Source: Spirosoma agri (GTDB lineage Bacteria; Bacteroidota; Bacteroidia; Cytophagales; Spirosomataceae). Taken from it: a stretch of 64,000 nt of DNA. A model generated the notes under the pieces. It was given only the letters and a program-made list of their open reading frames with translations. It was not told the origin of the DNA and made no database searches. How positions within the stretch are numbered: the first letter of the stretch is position 1; every line of letters begins with the position of its first letter. Position numbers and translations under genes: made by a program. Location of the stretch: the NCBI RefSeq assembly GCF_010747415.1, contig NZ_JAAGNZ010000001.1:1674001-1738000 (forward strand). Reading direction: 5' to 3'. This document shows, in pieces, positions 15,908-25,036 of this stretch.

Positions 15908-16215
15908 GGCTTTTCCTGAATTGCTTTGTGGTATGTTTCCGGTCGTTATGCTGATGAATTGGCTATGCCATCTGGTGTAGTCATTGCGGATGAATTCTAA
16001 TGAATTCCTGTTCTTTCTCATCAGTTCATACAGACTGAACACTCGTAACGCTGATCATTCGTCGCGAGTACCGCATCGCACCCGATTGTACTGTCTTTGC
16101 ACCGTAAGCGTTCGTCCGACTGTTGCGTGCTGTCTGCACGTTTAGTCCGCGTTCCTGCTGGCTGCTCCGGTCATTCGGTTATTCATGTTCAGTTCACTTC
16201 AGACTTTTTTCAGTA
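15908..16215 (+). other. Leader region of the outer-membrane/haloperoxidase locus
   Basis: 308 nt without a convincing gene if translation of the next gene starts at 16216. It contains GAATTC twice, 5 nt apart (near 15991 and 16001), and TGTCTTTGCACC at 16092-16103, which resembles the Bacteroidota -7/start-site pattern TAnnTTTGCacc with one mismatch. A promoter near 16095 is plausible. Confidence 0.4.
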
Positions 16216-17337
16216 ATGAAACTACTTTCTACTGTCGTTTTGGCAGCAGCCTGTATCGTGATTTCGTACACGCAAGGCGCTGCGCAGGGCTGTGTAGCCG
16301 TGCGGCACATGAGTTGTGCGGCTCCGGCGGGTGTGAACTCAGCCGATTTCTTCAAACAGCGTACCGGTCATTGGCAGGTGTCGGCTGGATATCGCTTCTT
16401 CCGTTCGTATAAACATTTCGTTGGCGACGAGGAACAAAAACAACGCGTTGAGCAGGGAACGCAGGTTATCAATGTATCACACGCGCTCGATCTGGGGCTT
16501 ACGTATCTGGTAAATCCACGGCTTTCGTTCTCCGTCAATTTGCCGATTCAGTACAATGATCGGTCGTCGCTTTATGAACACTACGGTAATGCCATCGCGC
16601 AAAATCCGGCGCAGAAACGGTTCCACACGGGCTCGCAGGGCATTGGTGACCTCCGCATTTCGGGTAGCTACTGGCTAATCAATCCGGTCAAACTGCCGAA
16701 AGCAAATCTGGCCGTTGGTCTCGGTGTGAAACTACCAACGGGGAATTACCAGGCTAAAGATGATTTCCATAAACTGACCAAAGAAGGAGTCGATTATACC
16801 ATCAATAAACCTGTTGATCAGTCGATCCAGCTTGGCGATGGTGGCGTGGGAGCTAGTGTCGAACTTCAGGGTTATGCCCAGCTAACAAAGGGGCTGACGG
16901 CCTATGCGAACGGTTTTTACCTCTTCAATCCCCGCGAAACGAACGGGGTTGTCCGTAATCCCGAAGCGACAACGATTGATCTGGTAACCGGCACCTTCTC
17001 GGTCGCTGACCAGTTTGCTGCCCGCGTGGGGTTGAGCCAGTCGCTGGGTTTTCTGCCCGGTCTGGCTGTTATGCTGGGTGGTCGTGTTGAGGGCGTTCCG
17101 GCGATTGACGCGTTTGGGGGTAGCTCCGGTTTCCGTCGTCCGGGTTATATTGTTTCGGTTGAGCCGGGGGTGACGTATATGCGCAACAAAACATCGGTAG
17201 CGGCCAGCGTACCCATTGCCGTTTATCGCAACCGCATCAGGAGCTACGCAGACCGTCTTGACCCGTTAGGACTGAAACACGGCGATGCGGCTTTTGCTGA
17301 TTACCTGGTGTCTATTAACGTTTCGCGTTGGTTCTAG
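16216..17337 (+). CDS. Outer-membrane beta-barrel protein with Cys-x7-Cys N-terminus
   Basis: About 373 residues from ATG 16216. The frame is open further upstream, but only this start gives a signal peptide (KLLSTVVLAAACIVISYTQGAAQ). The mature protein begins GCVAVRHMSC, two cysteines flanking an Arg-His-Met stretch, which could bind a metal or form a disulfide. The remainder shows alternating amphipathic strands with Gly/aromatic girdles (LDLGLTYLVNPRLSFSVNLPIQY, LAVGLGVKLPTGNY) and ends in SINVSRWF, a C-terminal aromatic typical of outer-membrane barrels. It resembles the broad MetA-like/transporter barrel family. Its substrate is unknown. The TonB receptor follows after a hairpin. Confidence 0.78.
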   Translation: MKLLSTVVLAAACIVISYTQGAAQGCVAVRHMSCAAPAGVNSADFFKQRTGHWQVSAGYRFFRSYKHFVGDEEQKQRVEQGTQVINVSHALDLGLTYLVNPRLSFSVNLPIQYNDRSSLYEHYGNAIAQNPAQKRFHTGSQGIGDLRISGSYWLINPVKLPKANLAVGLGVKLPTGNYQAKDDFHKLTKEGVDYTINKPVDQSIQLGDGGVGASVELQGYAQLTKGLTAYANGFYLFNPRETNGVVRNPEATTIDLVTGTFSVADQFAARVGLSQSLGFLPGLAVMLGGRVEGVPAIDAFGGSSGFRRPGYIVSVEPGVTYMRNKTSVAASVPIAVYRNRIRSYADRLDPLGLKHGDAAFADYLVSINVSRWF

Positions 17338-17374
17338 GCTGTCTCCGCGACAGCAAATAGGCATACCCAGTGGT

Positions 17375-17407
17375 CGCGATGGCTGGCTACCAAAACCAGC
17401 CATCGTG
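17375..17407 (+). terminator. Hairpin between barrel gene and TonB receptor
   Basis: CGCGATGGCTGG (17375-17386) pairs with CCAGCCATCGTG (17396-17407) with one G-T mismatch. No T-run follows, so it may be a partial terminator or processing site within one transcript. Confidence 0.5.
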
Positions 17408-17508
17408 ATGCTGCCGAATCCAATTGATTTTAGTGAAGCCCATTAAAGAGCACTCAGTTATCCAATGAACGGAGTGGTAGTTTAAGGGGATCGTTGCCGT
17501 ACAACCCA

Positions 17509-19728
17509 ATGAAAAGAGCTCAATTACTAATAGGATTTAGTGGACTTTTAACTTTTCTCTCATTCCCATTAATTGCCCAAAAAGCGAATAAGCAGGCCGT
17601 AAGCCCAACGCAAACGACGGATTCATTACCCGCCCGGATGCTCAAACAAGTGACGGTAAAAGGCGTGAAGTCAACCGTTATCGAAACGCTTCCCGGGGTG
17701 CACGGCACCTACCTGATGGGTGGAAAACGGAGTGAGGTCATAACATTATCGGATATCGACGCGAACGTAGCAGAGAAAACACCCCGGCAAGTATTTGCCC
17801 GAATTCCGGGTGTATTTGTGTATGACATGGATGGAACGGGTAATCAGGTCAATATTTCGACGCGTGGTCTCGATCCGCACCGGTCCTGGGAAAATAACAT
17901 TCGCCAGAACGGGGTCATTACCAATTCCGATATGTACGGGTATCCCGCCAGCCATTATTCGGCACCAATGGAAAGCATCGAGCGGGTTGAGTTCGTACGC
18001 GGAACGGCCTCACTTCAGTACGGTGCCCAATTTGGGGGGATGTTGAATTACGTGACCAAGCGGGCCGACAGTACGCGCAAGTTTGGCTTCGAAACCGCCA
18101 ACTCAGTAGGGTCGTACGGGTTACTGAGTACCTACAATGCCATCAGTGGTCGGGTCGGCAAATGGACCTATTATGCGTATTACTACCGTCGTCATTCGGA
18201 TGGGTATCGCCAAAATAGTGAGTCGAACGCCAACGCTCAGCTTGGCCGGTTGCATTACCAGGCCTCGCAGCGGCTGGGCATAACGGCTGAACTGGGTCGC
18301 TCTACGTACACGTACCAGATTCCGGGGCCATTGACGGATGCGATGTTTGCGCAGGACCCCCGTCAGTCGACCCGTAGCCGTAATTACTTCAACCCCGACA
18401 TTTATGTGCCCTCGCTAAAACTCGACTGGCAATTTTCGGATCGTACCCGTATGCTGTGGACAACATCGGCGGTGTTGGGTGCCCGCAACAGCGTACAGCT
18501 CGACGCGTTCGCGACTGTACCCGACACGATCAGCCGCGTAACGGGTCAGTACCGGGCCCGGCAGGTCGATGTTGATAACTTCAACAGCTACACGACCGAA
18601 ATTCGTCTGCTACACCAGTACAAACTAGGCAGTATAAACGCAACGGCGGCAGCGGGCGTTCAGTTGATGAGCACGGATCTGCACCGTCGGCAACTGGGCG
18701 TCGGCACAACGGGTAGTGACTTCGATCTGACGTTGACCAGCCCATTCCGACGGGATCTCCACTTCCGGACAAAAAATATCGCAGCGTTTGCCGAAAGTCA
18801 GTTTCACCTGACGGATCGTCTGACGGTGTCACCCGGCGTTCGGATCGAAAACGGAACCACTGAAATGCGAGGAATAATCACGTATTACGCTCCGGAAAAC
18901 CTGCCGACCAACATCAGCCATAAGTTTGCGCTGCTGGGTGTTAACGCCAGCTATCAGGCTAGTGAGGCCGTGAAACTCTACGGTGGCTGGGCACAAGCCT
19001 ACCGCCCCGTCGTTTTCAAGGACATTATTCCAACCTCGGTTTACGAACGGATTGATAAAAACCTGAAAGACGCGTATGGCTACAATGCCGAACTAGGGGT
19101 TGAAGCCCGGTGGCAGGGTGTGCACGTGAACGTGACCGCTTTCGATCTGCTTTACCGGAATCGACTGGGTACGTTGCTGTTGACGAATCCAGATGCGTCT
19201 TCGTACATTTTCCGAACGAATATTGGCGATAGTCGCAGCACGGGCGTAGAAGCCCTTATCGAAACACAAATCCTCCGGACCGACAAATTTCTCGTGAGTG
19301 GCTTCACTTCGACGGCTTATAACAATGCCCGATACCTGAATGGCAACGTAGCCGCCGGTACCGAGAATCGGACCGTGAAAGGTAATCAGGTCGAATCGGC
19401 TCCCCGCTGGACAACGCGCAATGGATTAACAGCCCGTTACGGAACGGCCAGCATGACGGTTCAGTATAGCTACGTGAGTGAAACGTTCTCCGATGCGCTC
19501 AATACCACCGTTGCGTCGGCCAATGGTGCGGTCGGCCCTGTTCCCGCGTATGGGCTGCTGGACCTGAACGGTACATGGCGCATTGGTCGTCAGCTGACCC
19601 TTCGCGGCAGCATCAATAACCTGCTAAACAGACAGTACTTCACGAAACGACCAACGTTCTATCCGGGGCCGGGCGTGTGGCCCTCCGACGGACGAAGTGC
19701 CGTGCTGACGGTTGGGTTCAGATTATAA
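17509..19728 (+). CDS. TonB-dependent receptor, FecA-like
   Basis: About 739 residues from ATG 17509, with a signal peptide (LLIGFSGLLTFLSFPLIAQ). A plug domain follows: KQVTVKGVK, then ARIPGVFVYDMDGTGNQVNISTRG, the RVEFVRGTASLQYGAQFGG segment and YVTK. A 22-strand barrel ends in LTVGFRL. The plug most resembles ferric-citrate/siderophore receptors (FecA/FhuE type) and lacks the carboxypeptidase-like leader and SusD partner of glycan importers. The likely cargo is therefore a metal chelate. Its place before two haloperoxidase-fold lipoproteins raises the possibility of vanadate- or metal-linked uptake, which is inference only. Confidence 0.9.
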   Translation: MKRAQLLIGFSGLLTFLSFPLIAQKANKQAVSPTQTTDSLPARMLKQVTVKGVKSTVIETLPGVHGTYLMGGKRSEVITLSDIDANVAEKTPRQVFARIPGVFVYDMDGTGNQVNISTRGLDPHRSWENNIRQNGVITNSDMYGYPASHYSAPMESIERVEFVRGTASLQYGAQFGGMLNYVTKRADSTRKFGFETANSVGSYGLLSTYNAISGRVGKWTYYAYYYRRHSDGYRQNSESNANAQLGRLHYQASQRLGITAELGRSTYTYQIPGPLTDAMFAQDPRQSTRSRNYFNPDIYVPSLKLDWQFSDRTRMLWTTSAVLGARNSVQLDAFATVPDTISRVTGQYRARQVDVDNFNSYTTEIRLLHQYKLGSINATAAAGVQLMSTDLHRRQLGVGTTGSDFDLTLTSPFRRDLHFRTKNIAAFAESQFHLTDRLTVSPGVRIENGTTEMRGIITYYAPENLPTNISHKFALLGVNASYQASEAVKLYGGWAQAYRPVVFKDIIPTSVYERIDKNLKDAYGYNAELGVEARWQGVHVNVTAFDLLYRNRLGTLLLTNPDASSYIFRTNIGDSRSTGVEALIETQILRTDKFLVSGFTSTAYNNARYLNGNVAAGTENRTVKGNQVESAPRWTTRNGLTARYGTASMTVQYSYVSETFSDALNTTVASANGAVGPVPAYGLLDLNGTWRIGRQLTLRGSINNLLNRQYFTKRPTFYPGPGVWPSDGRSAVLTVGFRL

Positions 19729-19814
19729 CCCCTTAACATTCAGTAAATACTCGATCGTAAGCTGCGCATCATCAAAGTATAACCATCGTGAATCGTTGAC
19801 TTAATTTAATACGA

Positions 19815-20708
19815 ATGAAACCAATTTTAAAGTACCTGATTACTGCATCACTACTGACTCCCTTCGTTGCGAAGGCCCAGATGCCCCACGATGCTATTTA
19901 CATGTCGAAAGGTCAAGTGTGTGTGGCTGGTATGTATACGCACAGCACCTGGAACCAGTATTGGGAAGGGTCGTTCAAGCGCGAAAATTTTAACATCGGC
20001 ACGCTCACCACGCAGAGTGCGATGCTGATGCCGGCCATTGGTATCAGCAACCGCGTGAATGTAATTTTAAGTCTGCCGTATGTCTGGACAAACAGTAGTG
20101 CCGGGAACTTGATGGGTCAGAAAGGCATTCAGGATCTGTCGGCCTGGCTGAAAATTAAAGCCGTGAAGGTTGGCGGATTCTCACTACACGCCATTGTCGG
20201 TGGTTCGCTGCCGATCGGTAATTACGTGCCGGATTTTCTGCCGATGTCGATTGGTATGCAGGCACGAACCGCAACGGGACGATTGTTAGCGAACTACAAA
20301 CATTCCCAGACGGGTATTTACCTGACCGCACACGGTTCGTACAACTGGCGCAGCACGATCAGAACCGATCGGGATTCATACTATGCCGATGGGCGGGTTT
20401 ACAGTACCAACCGGATGAACGTGCCGAATAACTTCGATGCGGGTTTACGGTTGGGCGTTCTACGCCGGAAATGGCAGACCGAAGTGTGGGCAGAGCGTAC
20501 AGGATGTCTGACGGGTGACGATATCCGCCGAAATGATATGCCTTACCCAACAAATAATATGGAAGCAACATCCGTTGGCTGGTATGGTAAAGTCCAGCCG
20601 CGCCACATTGGTGTCAACGCCCGCGTTGGTCATGTTGTCGATGGCCGGAACGTTGGTCAGACAACCAGCTATACCGTAGGCTTATTGTACCAGTTCAAAG
20701 TCAGATAA
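19815..20708 (+). CDS. Outer-membrane barrel protein, module copy 1
   Basis: 297 residues with a signal peptide (MKPILKYLITASLLTPFVAKAQ). The body is strand-rich (IGTLTTQSAMLMPAIGISNRVNVILSLPYVW, then ISAHYDHLG-free and motif-free strands) and ends TVGLLYQFKVR. It is clearly paralogous to the protein at 22467. Both share G-T-(L/V)-T-T-Q, S-x-P-Y, S-S-A-G, the Q-D-(L/V)-S-A segment, P-I-x-N-Y, YYADG and DGRN(V/I)G near the C-terminus. It starts 86 nt after the TonB receptor and ends 14 nt before the haloperoxidase-like lipoprotein, so it is probably translated with it. Its substrate is unknown. Confidence 0.78.
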   Translation: MKPILKYLITASLLTPFVAKAQMPHDAIYMSKGQVCVAGMYTHSTWNQYWEGSFKRENFNIGTLTTQSAMLMPAIGISNRVNVILSLPYVWTNSSAGNLMGQKGIQDLSAWLKIKAVKVGGFSLHAIVGGSLPIGNYVPDFLPMSIGMQARTATGRLLANYKHSQTGIYLTAHGSYNWRSTIRTDRDSYYADGRVYSTNRMNVPNNFDAGLRLGVLRRKWQTEVWAERTGCLTGDDIRRNDMPYPTNNMEATSVGWYGKVQPRHIGVNARVGHVVDGRNVGQTTSYTVGLLYQFKVR

Positions 20709-20722
20709 TTACCCGTAACGTC

Positions 20723-22270
20723 ATGAAAAAACCAAGTTACATTCTATTGATTAGCGGTGCCATCGTCTTCGGCTCAGCCGCTATCGTCTCCTGCGACAAA
20801 AGCATTACGGAACCATTACGAGTAGGGTATACGCCCGCTAGCGTCGATGAAAAAGCCAGCACGTGGAAAACTTATGTGCTGACCGCCCCAACCGACGTTA
20901 CCATCGCAGCACCAGCGTCAACGTCGTCGGCTGCGTATCTGGCCGAACTGGCCGATCTCAAGTCAAAATCTGCCAGCCTGACCACCGAACAGCAACAGGC
21001 GGTTGCTTATTGGGGAACGGGAGCCGTTTATCGCTGGAACGAGATTGCCCGCGAACTGGCTGCTCGGTACAATGTGCCCCCGGCTTCGACTACCGATGGC
21101 AAATACCCCGTTCCGGATGCGGCTAATCCGTTGGCCGACCCAAAATTTCCGTTTGCCAATCCACCCTACGCGGCTCGCGCGCTGGCTTACCTAAGCGTGG
21201 CCCAGTACGACGGACTGGTATCGGCCTGGAATTATAAATACCAGTTCAAACGGTCCGCTCCCGGAACTGTGGACGCAACCGTGCGGGTGGCGTTGCCCAC
21301 TTCGGCGTTACCGGCGTACCCATCGGAAGATGCCGTTGTTGCAGCGGTTTCGTACACGGTGCTGAAAGCGATGTTTCCCGGCGAAGGTCCGCTTCTGGAC
21401 GCTAAACTGGCCGAACATCAGAATAGTCGCTTATGGGCTGGTATGAACGTCGCGAGTGATCTGTCGGCGGGAATCGATCTTGGCAACCAGGTGGCCGCTA
21501 AAGTAATGACCCGGGCCAAAACCGATGGAATGAGTACGTCCAACAATCAGACCGTAACGGCGGGCATGATCACATCGGCGAAAGCCCGTGGGCTGGCTGA
21601 CGTCTGGGTAAGTCAGGAGAGTCCGCTTCGTCCCCCCATGCTGCCCAACTATGGAGTCGTATCGACCTGGAATTTCGATGCCGCTACCAAAATCAAGTTA
21701 CGCCCGGAAGCGCCACCCGCACTCGACAGCCCGGAGTTTACCGAAGCATTAAATGAGTTAAAGGCGATCAACAAAAGTCAGACGCGTGAGCAGGCCCGGA
21801 TTGCTAATTTCTGGTCCGATGGCGCGGGTAGCTATACACCGCCCGGACACTGGAGCCGTATTGCTGCCAATGCCGCCAGCGATGCAAAATACAGCGAAGT
21901 ACGCATGGCGCGGACGCTGGCGCTGGTCAGCACGGCGCTTATGGATGCGGGCATATGCTGCTGGGAGACAAAATACTATTACTACTACCCTCGTCCGCAG
22001 CAGTTTGGTGTAAAAACGTCGGTAGGGCTTCCCAACTTTCCGTCGTACACATCCGGGCACTCGACCTTTTCCGCTGCAGCAGCTGTCGTGCTGGCAAGCA
22101 TTTTCCCCGATCAGGCTGATTCGTTCTGGGCGCAGGCGCAGGAAGCGTCAAACTCCCGCATTTACGGTTTGATCCACTACCGTTTCGATTGCACAGTGGG
22201 TCTGGCCTGCGGAAAAAATATTGGTTCGTATGCCGTAGCCCGTGGCAAAGCCGACGGGTCAGGCTTATAA
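20723..22270 (+). CDS. Vanadium haloperoxidase / PAP2-fold lipoprotein, intact active site
   Basis: 515 residues, lipoprotein signal with lipobox IVSC (Cys near residue 24). The complete vanadium haloperoxidase/acid phosphatase signature is present: K417-x6-R424-P425, S444-G445-H446, and S478-R479-x5-H485-x3-D489. In the family H485 is the covalent vanadate (or phosphate) ligand, H446 the acid-base residue, and K417, R424 and R479 bind the oxyanion. The protein could therefore be a vanadate-dependent haloperoxidase or a phosphatase, which sequence alone cannot separate. As a lipoprotein it works outside the cytoplasm. It follows its barrel partner by 14 nt and is paralogous to the gene at 23413. 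Confidence 0.88.
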   Translation: MKKPSYILLISGAIVFGSAAIVSCDKSITEPLRVGYTPASVDEKASTWKTYVLTAPTDVTIAAPASTSSAAYLAELADLKSKSASLTTEQQQAVAYWGTGAVYRWNEIARELAARYNVPPASTTDGKYPVPDAANPLADPKFPFANPPYAARALAYLSVAQYDGLVSAWNYKYQFKRSAPGTVDATVRVALPTSALPAYPSEDAVVAAVSYTVLKAMFPGEGPLLDAKLAEHQNSRLWAGMNVASDLSAGIDLGNQVAAKVMTRAKTDGMSTSNNQTVTAGMITSAKARGLADVWVSQESPLRPPMLPNYGVVSTWNFDAATKIKLRPEAPPALDSPEFTEALNELKAINKSQTREQARIANFWSDGAGSYTPPGHWSRIAANAASDAKYSEVRMARTLALVSTALMDAGICCWETKYYYYYPRPQQFGVKTSVGLPNFPSYTSGHSTFSAAAAVVLASIFPDQADSFWAQAQEASNSRIYGLIHYRFDCTVGLACGKNIGSYAVARGKADGSGL

Positions 22271-22307
22271 GGTAATAGATAAATTTTTCTTAATCATAGG
22301 TTAATCG

Positions 22308-22338
22308 TAGTCCCTGGTTGCATTGCGGCCGGGGACTA
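22308..22338 (+). terminator. Likely terminator after haloperoxidase copy 1
   Basis: TAGTCCCTGG pairs with CCGGGGACTA (one mismatch), followed by TTGTTT. The tandem copies may therefore be separate transcripts. Confidence 0.55.
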
Positions 22339-22413
22339 TTGTTTCCAGAAGGTATAAGACGTTTTGGTTTTCTGTCGTTATAGGCGGAGACCACTGGCAC
22401 AGAAACGGCTATT

Positions 22414-22436
22414 TTAGTGGGAACGATACCCACTAA
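22414..22436 (+). promoter_or_regulatory. Inverted repeat upstream of module copy 2
   Basis: TTAGTGGG-aacgata-CCCACTAA is a perfect 8-bp inverted repeat ending 30 nt before the ATG at 22467. Position and size fit an operator or leader hairpin. No copy was noticed before module copy 1. Confidence 0.4.
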
Positions 22437-22466
22437 CGGTTACCTTTACCGGCCTAAAGCAGACTT

Positions 22467-23378
22467 ATGTACTTTAAAACGTTTAGCCTCGTTGCGTTCA
22501 TCCTGCTGGGAATTAGTCGGCACACGCATGCTCAGGGACTGATAGATGGCTTCATGCGCGGTGACCGCAAAGCGAATCTGGCCCTGACGTATTCCCAGGA
22601 TACCTATGATACGTATTACATCAATAAAACGCCTACGCGCGATCCCAATCTGGGAACGGTTACGACGCAGGCGCTGAATGTGGCGGGTAGTTTCGGGCTG
22701 GGTTACGACCTTGATCTGATCGTGTCGGCTCCTTACATCCGGTCGGAGTCGAGTGCGGGCTACCGGCAAAAACAGGAAGGTTTTCAGGACGTGTCGGCTG
22801 CGTTACGCTGGGAAGCCTACGATTACAAGATTGGCAAAGCCCGTCTTTCGTGGTTGTTTGCGGTGGGTTATACCATGCCGATACAGAACTACATCAGCGA
22901 CGATCTGATTGCGATTGGGCGCGGTTCCAAAAATCTCGATGGTCGCACGATGCTTCACCTCAAAGCCGGAACCTTCTTTCTGACGGGGCAGTACGGCTAC
23001 ATCCGGCGCGGCCAGGTCACGCTCGATCGTGCCGTTAATTATTACGCCGACGGTCAGGTAAACGCGAACAGCGGGTCGAAAGTGAACGTGCCCGACGTGA
23101 CGGAGTTGATCGTTCGAACGGGAATCGTTACGAAGCCGCTCTACATCGACGCGTGGTATCAGCAACAAACGCCTTACAGTAAAGGAACGGATATTGCACC
23201 GGGGATTCCGTTTCCGACGAACGCCGTTGGTTTTAGCCGGGCCGGAGCAACGCTTTACCTGAAACTTGTGGGCCAGCTGGGCCTAACGGCGGGATACAGC
23301 ACAACCTTCGACGGCCGCAACATTGGAAAGTCCACCCGGGTCACGGGCGGATTGGTTATTGGACGAATTGCCAGATAG
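22467..23378 (+). CDS. Outer-membrane barrel protein, module copy 2
   Basis: 303 residues with a signal peptide (FSLVAFILLGISRHTHAQ) and strand-rich body ending GGLVIGRIAR. It is a diverged paralogue of the barrel at 19815, aligning over the whole length (GTVTTQALNVAGSFGLGYD, SAPYIRSESSAGY, QEGFQDVSAALRW, YYADGQV, FDGRNIGKSTRVTGG). The gene pair barrel + haloperoxidase has been duplicated as a unit. The following lipoprotein begins 34 nt downstream of its stop, as in copy 1, where the spacing is 14 nt. Confidence 0.78.
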   Translation: MYFKTFSLVAFILLGISRHTHAQGLIDGFMRGDRKANLALTYSQDTYDTYYINKTPTRDPNLGTVTTQALNVAGSFGLGYDLDLIVSAPYIRSESSAGYRQKQEGFQDVSAALRWEAYDYKIGKARLSWLFAVGYTMPIQNYISDDLIAIGRGSKNLDGRTMLHLKAGTFFLTGQYGYIRRGQVTLDRAVNYYADGQVNANSGSKVNVPDVTELIVRTGIVTKPLYIDAWYQQQTPYSKGTDIAPGIPFPTNAVGFSRAGATLYLKLVGQLGLTAGYSTTFDGRNIGKSTRVTGGLVIGRIAR

Positions 23379-23412
23379 TTTAGGTGTACTTTTTGGCTCA
23401 CGCCTTTTACGA

Positions 23413-24891
23413 ATGAATAAGTCTTTTTTAGTGCTATGCGGTTGCTTTCTGCTGGTATCGGCCTGTAAAGAACCGGTTATCGATGAGGGCGTTCTTCCCT
23501 TTAGTGAACCCGCAACGGTTGATGCCGATGGCGGTAACTGGCGAACGATTGTTCTTAAATCGACCAGTGATATTAGTGTTCCGCAGCCAGCGGCTGTCAC
23601 CTCCGATACCTATAAAAGTGAATTGGCGCAGGTGAAAAACGGCGTATTCAGCCTGGAACCGGAGAAAATCACCGCGATTAATTATTGGGCCGTGGGTGGC
23701 GTAAAACGCTGGAATCAAATTGCCCGGCAGTTGGTCGCAAAGTACAATACCGAATCGGGGAATCCACTGAATGCCACAAACTCGTCGGCCAGTGCACCCT
23801 TTGCCGCCCGGCTCTATGCCGCCCTGAGCGTTGCACAATACGATGCACTGGTGGTTGCCTGGAAAGCTAAGTATCAATACAATCGGGCCTCACTGGTCGA
23901 TCAGGGCGTAACGACCCGGTTGCCAGTTGCCAATGTTCCGTCTTATCCGTCGGAGGATGCGGTTATCGCCGAAGTCTCCTGTCAGATGCTGGCCTATTTT
24001 TTTCCGGATGAAACGACATGGCTTAAGACCAAAGCGGCTGAACACAAACAAAGCCGCATCTGGAACGGAGCCAACGTGCCGAGCGACATAAAAGCGGGCG
24101 AAGACATTGGCACCGCCATGACGGCAAAGCTGGTCGAACGGCTTAAAAGCGACCGATTCAGCGCGGCCGGTGATCCAACGAACAGCTGGACGACAGGACT
24201 CGCCAAAGCACCTTACGACGTTAAATGGACGAGTCTGCTCATCCCGGCACGACCGCCTTTATTGCCATTGGCGGGGAAAGTTAAAACCTGGTTTGATTCA
24301 ACGACCATTGCCAAAAGTCTACCGGCATCCCCTCCGGCAACTACCTCGACCACATTCCAGACAGATTTAAGCGAAGTCCGTACCATAGCCAGCGCCCGTA
24401 CCCGCGATCAGTCACGGATTGCCGCCAAATGGGACGACGGGGCTGGTACCTACACGATCCCTGGCCACTGGAATCAGCTAACCGAGGACTACATCCTGCA
24501 ATACCGGCAGAACGAATTACGGGCCGCCCGGACCTACGCGCTGGTGAACCGTGCTTTACAAGATGGCGGGACTGCCTGCTGGACGACAAAGTATACGTAT
24601 TTTACCCCACGTCCTTCGCAAATCGACCCAACCATCCGAACGGCGACGTTGATTCCTAACACGCCTGGTTACACCGCTGAACATGCCACTTTCGCATCAG
24701 CCGCAACAACCGTGTTGCTTTATCTGTTTCCGGATGAAACAACGGAGCTAAATGCACAGCTTGCCGAAGCAACTCTGTCGGAGCTGTATGGCGGCACGTC
24801 GTTCCGGTTTGATAACCAGCAGGGCGCTAAACTGGGCGCTGCCGTTGGCACGATTGCGGTTGAGTCGGCTAAGGCCGATGGGTCGAAATAA
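23413..24891 (+). CDS. Vanadium haloperoxidase/PAP2-fold lipoprotein, degenerate active site
   Basis: 492 residues from ATG 23413. The frame is open further upstream, but this start gives the lipoprotein signal SFLVLCGCFLLVSAC. It is paralogous to 20723 throughout. K393-x6-R400-P401 and H424 are kept, but the glycine before that His is Glu (A422-E423-H424). The third motif reads S456-E457 with Ser463 where the His ligand should be, while D467 is kept. The base sequence GAG and TCG at these codons is unambiguous. Without the Arg and the ligand His it should not form the usual vanadate or phosphoenzyme site, so it is probably a non-catalytic or re-purposed partner of the intact paralogue. Confidence 0.85.
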   Translation: MNKSFLVLCGCFLLVSACKEPVIDEGVLPFSEPATVDADGGNWRTIVLKSTSDISVPQPAAVTSDTYKSELAQVKNGVFSLEPEKITAINYWAVGGVKRWNQIARQLVAKYNTESGNPLNATNSSASAPFAARLYAALSVAQYDALVVAWKAKYQYNRASLVDQGVTTRLPVANVPSYPSEDAVIAEVSCQMLAYFFPDETTWLKTKAAEHKQSRIWNGANVPSDIKAGEDIGTAMTAKLVERLKSDRFSAAGDPTNSWTTGLAKAPYDVKWTSLLIPARPPLLPLAGKVKTWFDSTTIAKSLPASPPATTSTTFQTDLSEVRTIASARTRDQSRIAAKWDDGAGTYTIPGHWNQLTEDYILQYRQNELRAARTYALVNRALQDGGTACWTTKYTYFTPRPSQIDPTIRTATLIPNTPGYTAEHATFASAATTVLLYLFPDETTELNAQLAEATLSELYGGTSFRFDNQQGAKLGAAVGTIAVESAKADGSK

Positions 24892-25036
24892 GCCATGCTG
24901 GTTAGCCGGTTGGAAGCAGAACGATCACTCGTATTAGTTGACAGTTGTTAAGCACCAACTAACCGTTTTTTTGTAACATTGCCGGTATCTGACTACCGAT
25001 CTGGTGGGTAGTTGGTCTCACGAACGTTGAACGAGT

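Noticed and set aside
16123..16215. Earlier start for the Cys-x7-Cys barrel
   Set aside because: The extra 31 residues are Cys/Arg-rich and not a signal peptide, whereas ATG 16216 begins a clean one.
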